64,000 nt of DNA from Acidipropionibacterium thoenii DSM 20276 (GTDB lineage Bacteria; Actinomycetota; Actinomycetes; Propionibacteriales; Propionibacteriaceae): NCBI RefSeq assembly GCF_000423445.1, contig NZ_KE384019.1, positions 273,297-337,296 on the forward strand. The letters run 5' to 3'. Shown here in pieces: positions 56,174-63,418 of the stretch; position 1 is the stretch's first letter, and each line of letters begins with the position of its first letter. The notes below the pieces were generated by a model. That model did not search any database. It saw only the letters and a program-made list of their open reading frames with translations, and was not told where the DNA came from. A program made the position numbers and the translations under genes.

Positions 56174-56683
56174 ATGCCCGAACGCCAGGCCAGAGTTGTC
56201 GGAGACGAGCGTCAGGTGCTGGCCACTGAGCTGGCCCGGCGGTACACCGAGGGCGCGTCGATCCGGTCGCTGGCGCAGCAGTCCGGTAGGTCATACGGTC
56301 TGACCCGGCGTCTGCTGGCCGAGGCCGGGGTCGAGTTCAGGGCTCGTGGCGGCATCGATCCGAGTTCTCCCGAGACTGCGGCGGAGCGCCGGAGCAGCCG
56401 ATCCGATGACGCGGCCGATCAGGATGCAGGGGCCGATCAGGATGCAGGGGCCGCGCAGGAGCTGGCCGACGCCGAGGCCAAGGCGCAGGCCATGTCCCGC
56501 AAGGCGGACAAGCGGCTCTCCAAGGCACTGCGCAAGCGTGCAGAACTCACCAAGGCCAACAGCTCCAGGAAACAGCGCAAGTCGGCCAAGAAGAAGGTCT
56601 CGAAGCGCCGGCGCAAGGCCGACCGTGCTGCCGAGCGGCTGCAGAGGATCCGCGAGCAGATGGCCGCCCGCGTCAGCAGCTGA
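56174..56683 (+). CDS. HTH DNA-binding protein with basic coiled tail (Rv1473A-like)
   Basis: A 169-residue protein. The N-terminal 60 residues are a helix-turn-helix of the small actinobacterial type (QVLATELARRYTEGASIRSLAQ, SGRSYGLTRRLLAEAGVEFRARGG), the part shared with Rv1473A. The C-terminal half, absent from the short relatives, is a Lys/Arg/Ala-rich likely coiled coil (KADKRLSKALRKRAELTKAN, RKQRKSAKKKVSKRRRKADR). Between them is an acidic tandem repeat (DQDAGA twice). ATG 56174 follows GTGGAGGTCC; an earlier GTG at 56162 overlaps this site. Confidence 0.85.
   Translation: MPERQARVVGDERQVLATELARRYTEGASIRSLAQQSGRSYGLTRRLLAEAGVEFRARGGIDPSSPETAAERRSSRSDDAADQDAGADQDAGAAQELADAEAKAQAMSRKADKRLSKALRKRAELTKANSSRKQRKSAKKKVSKRRRKADRAAERLQRIREQMAARVSS
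56413..56448 (+). repeat. Two tandem copies of an 18-bp unit inside the HTH gene
   Basis: The unit GGCCGATCAGGATGCAGG occurs at 56413-56430 and again at 56431-56448 without change, followed by another GGCCG. It encodes DQDAGA twice in the linker. Perfect identity suggests recent slippage and length polymorphism between strains. Confidence 0.85.
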
Positions 56684-56726
56684 GTCGCGGCTCTGCCGGG
56701 GTCGCCGGAGATGTCCGGTGCCTGCG

Positions 56727-56745
56727 CTGCTGGTGGCTTCAGCAG
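56727..56745. terminator. Short hairpin between HTH gene and rlmA
   Basis: CTGCTG pairs with CAGCAG around a 7-base loop in the 106-bp interval between two convergent genes. Weak by itself. Confidence 0.4.
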
Positions 56746-56789
56746 GGCTCCGGGGACCTCATCCGGGGGAGTGGTGGGACCGTCCTGTG

Positions 56790-57638
56790 TCAGCCCGGTT
56801 CCCTGCGGGTGAAGGTGGTGACCTCCACCGCGAAGGTGACCTCGATGGGTCCGGTGAGGTCGAGATGGGTGGTGTGATGAGCGCTGGGACCCATCTGGAC
56901 GACATCGGCGGCCAGTTCGGGGCTCAGCGTCATGGTGTGCTGGACGGCCTCGACGGTACATGGGTCGAAGGAGCCGGCCAGGGACCTGACCATCTGCTCG
57001 CGCTTGTCGGGTTGGATGCCGATCATCCCGGTCGCCTCTCGCAGCGCGGCCAGATGGTGGGGCATCGGCGTGACGACCGAGAGCAGCCCGCCCGGGGCCA
57101 GCACGCGGTGGAACTCGCCACCATTGCGCGGAGCGAAGACGCACACCAGGGCGTCCACCGCGCCGCTGCGGACCGGCAGCCCCTGCCAGGTGTCGGCGAC
57201 GATGGCGGCCATCCGGGGATGGGCCTTGGCGGCCCGCCGGATGGCGGCCACCGAGATGTCGGAGGCCAGGCCGTGGGCGTCCCCCACAGCGTCGAGAACC
57301 CGAGCCAGATGGTGTCCGGTTCCTGCTCCGGCCTCCAGGATCCGTCGGGAACCGGCCAGGCGGCGTGCGATCACCCGGTCGAGCGGATCGAAGATCCCGG
57401 CCTCCAGCGCCCTGGTCCGTGAGGCCACCATCTCGGGGGTGTCGGCATTGACGCCAGGAGGTGCCGGGATCATCGTCAGATGACCCTGTCTGGCGACGTC
57501 CAGGCTGTGACCCGAGGAGCAGCGAAGTGTCCGGCCCGTCAGCCTCAGCGGCTCCTCGCCGCCATGCTGGCGCCGGCAGACCGGGCAGATCAGCCAGTCG
57601 GCGACCTGGGCCAGGCCCCCGTTCACCGCTGAGCCCAT
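56790..57638 (-). CDS. rlmA: 23S rRNA (guanine-N1)-methyltransferase RlmA family
   Basis: Methylates a guanine in helix 35 of 23S rRNA (G745 in E. coli or G748 in Gram-positives, the TlrB type). It has 282 residues. The N-terminal zinc finger is CPVCRR to CSSGHSLDVARQGHL, typical of RrmA/TlrB. The SAM domain is RILEAGAGTGHHLARVL, and FDVVCVFAPR-like VDALVCVFAPRNGGEF follows. It ends DVTTFTRREPG-like. In a row with SURF1 on the minus strand, 13 bases after that gene's stop. The last residues read FAVEVTTFTRREPG. Confidence 0.9.
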   Translation of the reverse strand: MGSAVNGGLAQVADWLICPVCRRQHGGEEPLRLTGRTLRCSSGHSLDVARQGHLTMIPAPPGVNADTPEMVASRTRALEAGIFDPLDRVIARRLAGSRRILEAGAGTGHHLARVLDAVGDAHGLASDISVAAIRRAAKAHPRMAAIVADTWQGLPVRSGAVDALVCVFAPRNGGEFHRVLAPGGLLSVVTPMPHHLAALREATGMIGIQPDKREQMVRSLAGSFDPCTVEAVQHTMTLSPELAADVVQMGPSAHHTTHLDLTGPIEVTFAVEVTTFTRREPG

Positions 57639-57651
57639 CTCGGACGGTCCA

Positions 57652-58551
57652 TCAGCGGGATCGCCCCTGGTCGCCGGAGGAACCGTGCTGTCCGGTGGCC
57701 GGGGAGCCCCCGGTCGCCGGGGAGGGTGAACTCCCGGCCTGGATCGGGACGCCGTTGCGGGTGGCCGGCTTGCCGATCGGTGCAGCCTTCCGGGCCCTGG
57801 CCCGTGCCGCCAGGGTGCCGCGCTTCCTGCGATCCCTGATGTCTCCGCGGACCAGGATGAACAGCCCTCCGACAGCGATCACTGTGAAGCAGAACCACTG
57901 GATGGCGTAGGACAGGTGAGGTCCCTCGTCGAGCTCGGGCAGCGGTACCGGGGTGATCCGGGCGGACTGGACCGGATCGGAGCCGGCCAGCATGATGTAG
58001 CCGTTGACGTAGGACCGGTCCTGGGACCTGCCGATCGCATCGGAGTTGATGAGCCGTGCCCGGCCCTCGACGGGGACCACCGCAGTGGCCTTGCCGTTCT
58101 CATTGCCGCGCACATAGCCGGTCACCGTCACCCGGCCCGAAGGGGGCGCCGGGATGTCGCTGACGTCGGGGTCGGTGCCGTTGTCATCGCGGGGGATGAA
58201 GCCCCGGTCGATCAGCACCGTGCGGCCGTCGTCGGTCAGCAGCGGGGTGACGATCTCGCTGCCCTGCTGGTCGCCGACCTTGCGGTAGCGGATCTGCAGC
58301 TGGTCCGAGGCCTGGTAGTGGCCGGTCACCCGGACCCTGGTCCATTGGTCATCCCCGTTGATGACCTTGCCTGCGGTGAACACCGTGGCCCAGTCGACGA
58401 CCGGCTCGTTCTCGTGGGCGTGGATGATCGCATTGGCCTCGCGGCGCCCCGACAGCCGGTGCAGCTGCCACTCTCCCAGGCGCACCATCACTGCTGCCAG
58501 GATCGCGACGAACAGCGCCATCACGATCCATCGCAGCCACAACTTCCTCAC
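57652..58551 (-). CDS. SURF1 family cytochrome oxidase assembly protein
   Basis: A 299-residue protein with two membrane helices flanking an extracytoplasmic domain, as in Surf1/Shy1. The first helix is WIVMALFVAILAAVMVRLGEWQLHRL (with the conserved WQxxR motif) and the second is IQWFCFTVIAVGGLFILV. The central PLLTDDGRTVLIDRGFIP is diagnostic. The C-terminal tail is Ser/Gly/Pro-rich. GTG 58551 lies exactly 7 bases after TAGGCT on the same strand; the earlier start at 58602 would sit inside the preceding gene. It fits with ctaA/ctaB in the window. Confidence 0.92.
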   Translation of the reverse strand: MRKLWLRWIVMALFVAILAAVMVRLGEWQLHRLSGRREANAIIHAHENEPVVDWATVFTAGKVINGDDQWTRVRVTGHYQASDQLQIRYRKVGDQQGSEIVTPLLTDDGRTVLIDRGFIPRDDNGTDPDVSDIPAPPSGRVTVTGYVRGNENGKATAVVPVEGRARLINSDAIGRSQDRSYVNGYIMLAGSDPVQSARITPVPLPELDEGPHLSYAIQWFCFTVIAVGGLFILVRGDIRDRRKRGTLAARARARKAAPIGKPATRNGVPIQAGSSPSPATGGSPATGQHGSSGDQGRSR

Positions 58552-58561
58552 GGGTGCGAGC

Positions 58562-58984
58562 CTAGTCGCTGGTCTGGTCGGTGCCCTGCCCGTCGGCGTC
58601 ATCCCCCTCCTCGGCGAGCTGTCCGGGGATGGTCACCGCCGAACCGAGCTCCGGCACCGCCCCGGGCTGCCCGGCTCTGCCCACGGTGGCGGAGCGACGG
58701 TCGTCGACATTTCCCAGCAGCACCGCGATCGCCGGCAGGAAGGCCGCCCCGGGAACGAAGAACCAGCGCCACGGGCTGGGGGCCAGTACCAGCCCGATGA
58801 AGCATGCCGTCCGGATCGCCATCGAGATGAGGTAGCGCTTCTGGCGGGTCTCCAGATCCTGGGAGGCCGATGGCCGGGCCGCGGTGATGAGGTGGCCTGC
58901 GTGACGCCGTGACCGGCCACGCCCACCGGTGCGACCGGCGTCGCTGGGGTGTGGCGTCCTCGACGGAACGGAAGCGGGCACCAT
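58562..58984 (-). CDS. DUF3099 family membrane protein
   Basis: Conserved actinobacterial protein of unknown function, 140 residues. The core is ITAARPSASQDLETRQKRYLISM followed by two membrane helices (AIRTACFIGLVLAPSPWRWF, FVPGAAFLPAIAVLLGNV), the DUF3099 pattern. The C-terminal 50 residues are hydrophilic. A GTG at 58981, one codon after the ATG, is exactly 6 bases after TACCCT and is the likelier leaderless start. It lies 10 bases before SURF1. Confidence 0.85.
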   Translation of the reverse strand: MVPASVPSRTPHPSDAGRTGGRGRSRRHAGHLITAARPSASQDLETRQKRYLISMAIRTACFIGLVLAPSPWRWFFVPGAAFLPAIAVLLGNVDDRRSATVGRAGQPGAVPELGSAVTIPGQLAEEGDDADGQGTDQTSD

Positions 58985-59106
58985 TTCAGGGTAGATCGCA
59001 TTGCGGGCTGTGGGGACTGCACAGACAGCTGCGCCGGAGGTTGTGCTGCCAGCGCACCGGTCGCCGCAGGGCCGGGCGGCCGTGGCTGTGGAGTGCCGGT
59101 GGGCGA

Positions 59107-59119
59107 TAGATTCGGTGTC
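59107..59119 (+). promoter_or_regulatory. Leaderless -10 element of fabG
   Basis: TAGATT at 59107-59112 is followed by 7 bases and the ATG at 59120. No good -35 match was seen. The region 58985-59106 between divergent genes contains nothing else I can name. Confidence 0.5.
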
Positions 59120-59845
59120 ATGACTGTTGAGGACCCAGGCCAGGGGCGCGTCGCGCTCGTCACCGGCGGCTCGCGCGGCATCGGCGCTGCGATTGCCCGG
59201 GCACTGGCGGCCGACGGCTACCGGGTGGCGGCCACCAGCCGCAGCGGAACCGCTCCCGAAGGCGTCCTGCCGGTGGTCTGCGACGTCACCGATGCCGCCT
59301 CGGTGGACGCGGCCTTCGCCACCGTGGAGGCCGAACTCGGCCCCGTCGAGGTGCTCATCGCCAATGCCGGGATCACCAAGGACACCCTGCTGGCCCGGAT
59401 GAGCGAGGAGGACTTCACCTCCGTCCTGGACACCAACCTCACCGGGGCCTACCGGGTGATCCGGCGCGCGGCTCGAGCCATGACCCGGGCCCGGTTCGGC
59501 CGCATTGTCGTGATGTCGTCGGTGGTGGGGCTGCTGGGCTCACCGGGTCAGGTGAACTACGCCGCCTCCAAGGCCGGCCTGATCGGCATCGCCCGCAGCG
59601 TCTCCAGGGAGCTCGGCGCCCGCGGGATCACCTGCAATGTGGTCGCCCCCGGATTCATCGCCACCGACATGACGGCCTCGCTGCCCGACAAGACCGTCGA
59701 GGACTACACAATGCGGATCCCGGCCCGTCGGCTGGGGGAGGTCGACGACGTCGTCAACGCCGTACGCTTCCTGGCCAGCGATGCCACCTCCTACATCACC
59801 GGCGCCGTCATCCCGGTCGACGGCGGCCTGGGGATGGGGCACTGA
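59120..59845 (+). CDS. fabG: 3-oxoacyl-ACP reductase FabG (MabA-like)
   Basis: NADPH-dependent reductase of type II fatty acid synthesis. It has 241 residues. The cofactor site is VALVTGGSRGIGAAIARAL, then NAGITKD; the catalytic Ser is in VVMSSVVGLLG and the YxxxK in VNYAASKAGLIG. The C-terminal VIPVDGGLGMGH is as in MabA. It starts at ATG 59120 with a leaderless -10. It precedes fabI with a 90-bp gap, as mabA-inhA in mycobacteria. Confidence 0.95.
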   Translation: MTVEDPGQGRVALVTGGSRGIGAAIARALAADGYRVAATSRSGTAPEGVLPVVCDVTDAASVDAAFATVEAELGPVEVLIANAGITKDTLLARMSEEDFTSVLDTNLTGAYRVIRRAARAMTRARFGRIVVMSSVVGLLGSPGQVNYAASKAGLIGIARSVSRELGARGITCNVVAPGFIATDMTASLPDKTVEDYTMRIPARRLGEVDDVVNAVRFLASDATSYITGAVIPVDGGLGMGH

Positions 59846-59935
59846 GACCGGCCCACCCCAACCGCCACTCACGCAGTCGGACACCTTCACGGCTGCCCAC
59901 TCAACAATTGAAGATCTACCGAAAGGCTTGAAGCA

Positions 59936-60709
59936 ATGGGAATTCTCGAAGGAAAGACCATTCTGGTCACGGGTGTGACGATGCACACCTCGATCGCCTA
60001 CAAGGTGACCGAGATCGCCCAGCACGAGGGCGCACGAGTCATCGTCTCCAACATTCCGCGGGCCATCCGGGTCACCCAGCGTGCGGTCCGCAGACTCGAC
60101 GAGGTGCCTGAGGTCATCGAACTGGACGCCACCGACGACGAGCAGCTGGCCGCCCTGCCCGAGACGCTGCGTGAACTGGGCGTCGACCGGCTCGACGGAG
60201 TCGTCCACGCGATCGCCTACGCCAATCCGAAGACCGCCCTGGGAGGGGAGTTCCTTAACACCCCCTGGTCCGATGTCGACGTCGCCCTGCACACCTCCAC
60301 CTACTCCTACGTCTCCCTGGCCAAGGCGGTCCAGCCGCTGTTCGGTGAGACCGCATCGGTAGTCGGCCTGACCTTCGATGCCACCGTCGCCTGGCCCTTC
60401 TACGACTGGATGGGAGTCGCCAAGGCGGGCCTCGAGTCGGCCAACCGCTACCTGGCCCGCTACCTGGGCAAGGACAAGGTGCGCTGCAACCTGGTCTCCG
60501 CCGGCCCGCTGGACACCATGGCCAAGACGGCGATCCCCGGAGCCGACGCCTTCAATGACCTGTGGTCCCAGCGCGCTCCGCTCGGCTGGGACACCAAGGA
60601 CGCCACCGCGGCCGCCAGGGCCGTCGTCGCCCTGCTGTCGGACTGGTTCCCGGCCACCACCGGCGAGATGGTTCACGCCGACGGGGGACTTCACTCCTCC
60701 GGCGCCTGA
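59936..60709 (+). CDS. fabI: Enoyl-ACP reductase, InhA-like
   Basis: NADH-dependent reductase of the last elongation step. It has 257 residues. The N-terminus GILEGKTILVTGVTMHTSIAY has the InhA-type T-x-S in place of a Gly-rich loop. The active site is FDATVAWPFYDWMGVAKAGLES: Tyr and Lys spaced as in InhA Y158-K165. The C-terminus RAPLGWDTKDATAAARAVVAL and PATTGEMVHADGGLH align with InhA. The substrate loop (AGPLDTMAKTAIPGADAFNDLW) is shorter than in InhA, as expected for normal-length fatty acids. AAAGG lies about 10 bases before the ATG. Confidence 0.95.
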   Translation: MGILEGKTILVTGVTMHTSIAYKVTEIAQHEGARVIVSNIPRAIRVTQRAVRRLDEVPEVIELDATDDEQLAALPETLRELGVDRLDGVVHAIAYANPKTALGGEFLNTPWSDVDVALHTSTYSYVSLAKAVQPLFGETASVVGLTFDATVAWPFYDWMGVAKAGLESANRYLARYLGKDKVRCNLVSAGPLDTMAKTAIPGADAFNDLWSQRAPLGWDTKDATAAARAVVALLSDWFPATTGEMVHADGGLHSSGA

Positions 60710-60738
60710 GCGGGGCCCCGACGGAGTACCGTTGGGTC

Positions 60739-61446
60739 ATGTCCGGCGAACCGTTGGGCGGTTACCAGGGAGCGCCCCGAAGGCTCGGGGGGACGGTGCA
60801 TCGAGGCCCGATCCCCGATTTCTCGGTGCTCGTGCTCAAGGAACTGCGCCGCCGGGGATGGCGCAAGGCCCCGGTGGTGATCGCCAGCAATGCCGACAGC
60901 TGCGTCCTCAGTTACATCGACGGGATGGCGGCCACCACCAGGATGCTGCGCAACGAGGCGGTCCAGCTCGAGTGCCTCACCGAGGTCACCAGGATCGTGC
61001 GCGAGTTCCACGACCTGCTGGCCGGCGCCGACCTGGCAGGGGACCGCGAGGTGGTCTGCCACAACGACCTCCAGCCGCCGAACACGATCTATCGCAGGAC
61101 CAGCGGCCGACTGCTGCCGGTCGCCCTCATTGACTGGGATCAGGCCGCGCCCGGGGACCGGCTCGACGATCTCGCCCAGCTCTGCTGGCGGTTCACCGGG
61201 CTGGGCCGCTCGGCCAGCTGTGAGACGGTGCGCGAGAGGATCGCGGTGATCCTGCGGACCTACGGCTGGCGGGCCGGGACGCAGCCGGTGACCAAGGCGA
61301 TGCTGAGATGCCAGCAGAAGGCACGCGATCAGATCCAGGTCGGCGCCGGGGACGGAGACGACATGTTCCAGCGCCTGCGCGATGCCGGAGCACTCGAATC
61401 CATTCAGCGTGACCGGGACTGGACCAAGGCGTACCTGGTGGACTGA
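60739..61446 (+). CDS. APH-family phosphotransferase, small
   Basis: A 235-residue protein kinase-fold phosphotransferase. The Brenner motif is VVCHNDLQPPNTIYRR (catalytic Asp, metal Asn) and the second metal site is VALIDWDQAAPGDRLDDLAQ (Asp). The N-lobe is short (GTVHRGPIPDFSVLVLKELRR...) and lacks an obvious ATP Gly-loop, as in several unassigned APH families, so substrate and activity are open. ATG 60739 is 6 bases after TACCGT (leaderless). It occupies the position of hemH beside inhA in mycobacteria. Confidence 0.85.
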   Translation: MSGEPLGGYQGAPRRLGGTVHRGPIPDFSVLVLKELRRRGWRKAPVVIASNADSCVLSYIDGMAATTRMLRNEAVQLECLTEVTRIVREFHDLLAGADLAGDREVVCHNDLQPPNTIYRRTSGRLLPVALIDWDQAAPGDRLDDLAQLCWRFTGLGRSASCETVRERIAVILRTYGWRAGTQPVTKAMLRCQQKARDQIQVGAGDGDDMFQRLRDAGALESIQRDRDWTKAYLVD

Positions 61447-61466
61447 GGCCGGTTCCTGCTGAGGTG

Positions 61467-61516
61467 GCTCCCGGGCAGGCCGGGAGCTGATCGCCGGGGA
61501 CCTGCCCGAAGGCAGG
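61467..61516. terminator. Two hairpins between convergent genes
   Basis: GCTCCCGG-gcagg-CCGGGAGC at 61467-61487 is a perfect 8-bp stem, and CCTGCC-cgaa-GGCAGG at 61501-61516 a 6-bp stem. Both could end transcription from either side. Confidence 0.65.
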
Positions 61517-61541
61517 CAGTGCGCACCCGGGTCCGGGGCCT

Positions 61542-62402
61542 CTAGTCGAGTCCTGAGGTGGTGATCCCCTGCACCAGGTAGCGCTGCAGGAACAGGAAGA
61601 CGATGACCACCGGAGCGATCGCGACGAGAGCCCCAGCGAACAGCTGGGCGTAGTCGATTCCCTGGCTGGTCATGAACCGGCTCAGCGCGAGCTGAATGGT
61701 CATGGTGTTGTCGCGGGCCACCAGCAGTGGCCACAGGAAGGCATTCCAGGCGCCGATGAAGGTGATCGTGGAGACCGCCGCGACGATCCCCATCGAGTTG
61801 GGCAGGGCAACCCGCCACATCACGGTCCACGGGTTGGCCCCATCCAGCTCGGCGGCCTCCTCCAGCTCCTTGGGGAAGCTGAGCAGGGACTGACGGAACA
61901 GGTAGGTGGCGAAGGCCGAGAACATCACCGGGATGATGAGCCCCCGATAGGAGTCGATCCAGCCGAACTGGCTGGTCATGATGAAGCTGGGCACGAAGGT
62001 CACCGCGGCAGGCACCATCAAGGTGAGCACGGTCAGCTTCAGGATGACCCCTGCGGCCCGGTTGGGGAACCGGGCCAGTCCGTAGCCGGCCATGAAACTC
62101 ACCACCACGGTGAGCACCGTCTGGCCGACCGACTGCACCGCGGAGTGCAGCATCGAGCTGCCCAGGTCCAGGTCGGAGTCGGTGAACAGCCCGCTGATCA
62201 CCGATGGCCTCAGATTGTCGGGCAGCCAACTCCAGTCCGGGGAGACGAAGGCCTGGTCGGAGGTGAAGGCGTTGCGGAAGATGACGTAGAAGGGCAGCAG
62301 GAAGAGCACCGCCAGCACCATCAGGATGATGATCTTGATGGCGTGCGAGACCCGTCCCGAGCGGCCGAGCACCATCCGACTCCCCGAGCTCGCAGAACTC
62401 AT
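61542..62402 (-). CDS. Sugar ABC transporter permease (MalG/UgpE-type)
   Basis: A 286-residue carbohydrate permease (CUT1 family). Six helices (IIILMVLAVLFLLPFYVIF first). The EAA loop is KELEEAAELDGANPWTVMWRVALPNS. It ends QRYLVQGITTSGLD, typical of the CUT1 subunit with a final GxxxGSVKG-like tail. The ATG overlaps the other permease by ATGA. Substrate unclear; the partner binding protein is cut by the window edge. Confidence 0.93.
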   Translation of the reverse strand: MSSASSGSRMVLGRSGRVSHAIKIIILMVLAVLFLLPFYVIFRNAFTSDQAFVSPDWSWLPDNLRPSVISGLFTDSDLDLGSSMLHSAVQSVGQTVLTVVVSFMAGYGLARFPNRAAGVILKLTVLTLMVPAAVTFVPSFIMTSQFGWIDSYRGLIIPVMFSAFATYLFRQSLLSFPKELEEAAELDGANPWTVMWRVALPNSMGIVAAVSTITFIGAWNAFLWPLLVARDNTMTIQLALSRFMTSQGIDYAQLFAGALVAIAPVVIVFLFLQRYLVQGITTSGLD

Positions 62403-63418
62403 GGCTGCCTCCTGTCGGGGCGGGTGACCCACCAGTTCTGGGCGAGTCCGAAGACCACGATGATCACGGTGAGAATCACCGTGCCGGCGCCGCCGAGTCC
62501 CAGATCCTGCTGGGAGCCGCCGAGGCTGATGAGGTACAGGTGTACCAGCGGTGGCCGTGCGTAGGGCGGGTAGGAACCGGCCGTCGACAACATGTTGTAG
62601 AACTCGTCGAAGGCCTGGAAGGCACCGATGAGCAGCAGCATCAGCACCGCGGCAGTGGTGGCGCGCAGTTGCGGCATGGTGATGTAGCGCAACCTTCGCC
62701 AGCCGGCTGCGCCGTCGATGGCGGCCGCCTCGTAGGTATCGGTGGGGATCTGGTTGAGCCCGGCGATCAGCAGGATCATGTAGTAGCCGATCTGCAACCA
62801 CAGTCGCAGGCTCACCAGGGCCACCCAGTAGAAGCTGTTGGAGCCGCCCAGCCAGTCGACGCCGTCATGGCCGAAATGGATCAGTATCGAGTTGATCAGT
62901 CCGAAGCGGGCGCCGTTGAAGAACGACAGCCGCCACACCATCGCTGCCACCACATAGGAGCAGGCGGTGGGGATGAAGAACACCGAGCGGAAGAAGGCCC
63001 GAAGCCTGCCGACATTGTCCAGCGCCAGCGCCAGGGCCAGCGAGCAGGCATAGGTCAGCGGCACGATGACCACCGCGAAGACGATGAAGGTGAGCATCGA
63101 GTTGCGGAACTGGCTGTCGGTCAGCAGGTACCTGTAGTTGGCCAGCCCCACGAAGTTCGTGGGGCGGATGGTGGCCCGGGCGTCGAAGAAGGACAGATAG
63201 GCGCTCCAGACGATCGGGACGTAGACGAAGACCAGCAGCCCCACCAGGAAGGGCGCCACGAACAGCGCGAACCACAGGTTGCGTCCCTGGCGCCCGCGGA
63301 TCCGCGACCACAGCGAGCGCTGCGGTCCCGGATCGGCGCATGCGCCAGAACCCGCCGTGGGACCCGGGGCGGATCCGCCGCCCGGGTTCGCAGTGGGGAC
63401 TGCCGGCGTCGTGGTCAC
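62399..63418 (-). CDS. Sugar ABC transporter permease (MalF/UgpA-type, short)
   Basis: A 339-residue CUT1 permease without the big P2 domain of MalF. An extended Gly/Pro-rich N-terminus precedes six helices (LWFALFVAPFLVGLLVFVYVP first). The EAA loop is TDTYEAAAIDGAAGWRRLRYITMP. The GTG start at 63418 overlaps the binding-protein stop (GTGA); a longer open frame to 63547 is not protein-like. Confidence 0.92.
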   Translation of the reverse strand: MTTTPAVPTANPGGGSAPGPTAGSGACADPGPQRSLWSRIRGRQGRNLWFALFVAPFLVGLLVFVYVPIVWSAYLSFFDARATIRPTNFVGLANYRYLLTDSQFRNSMLTFIVFAVVIVPLTYACSLALALALDNVGRLRAFFRSVFFIPTACSYVVAAMVWRLSFFNGARFGLINSILIHFGHDGVDWLGGSNSFYWVALVSLRLWLQIGYYMILLIAGLNQIPTDTYEAAAIDGAAGWRRLRYITMPQLRATTAAVLMLLLIGAFQAFDEFYNMLSTAGSYPPYARPPLVHLYLISLGGSQQDLGLGGAGTVILTVIIVVFGLAQNWWVTRPDRRQP

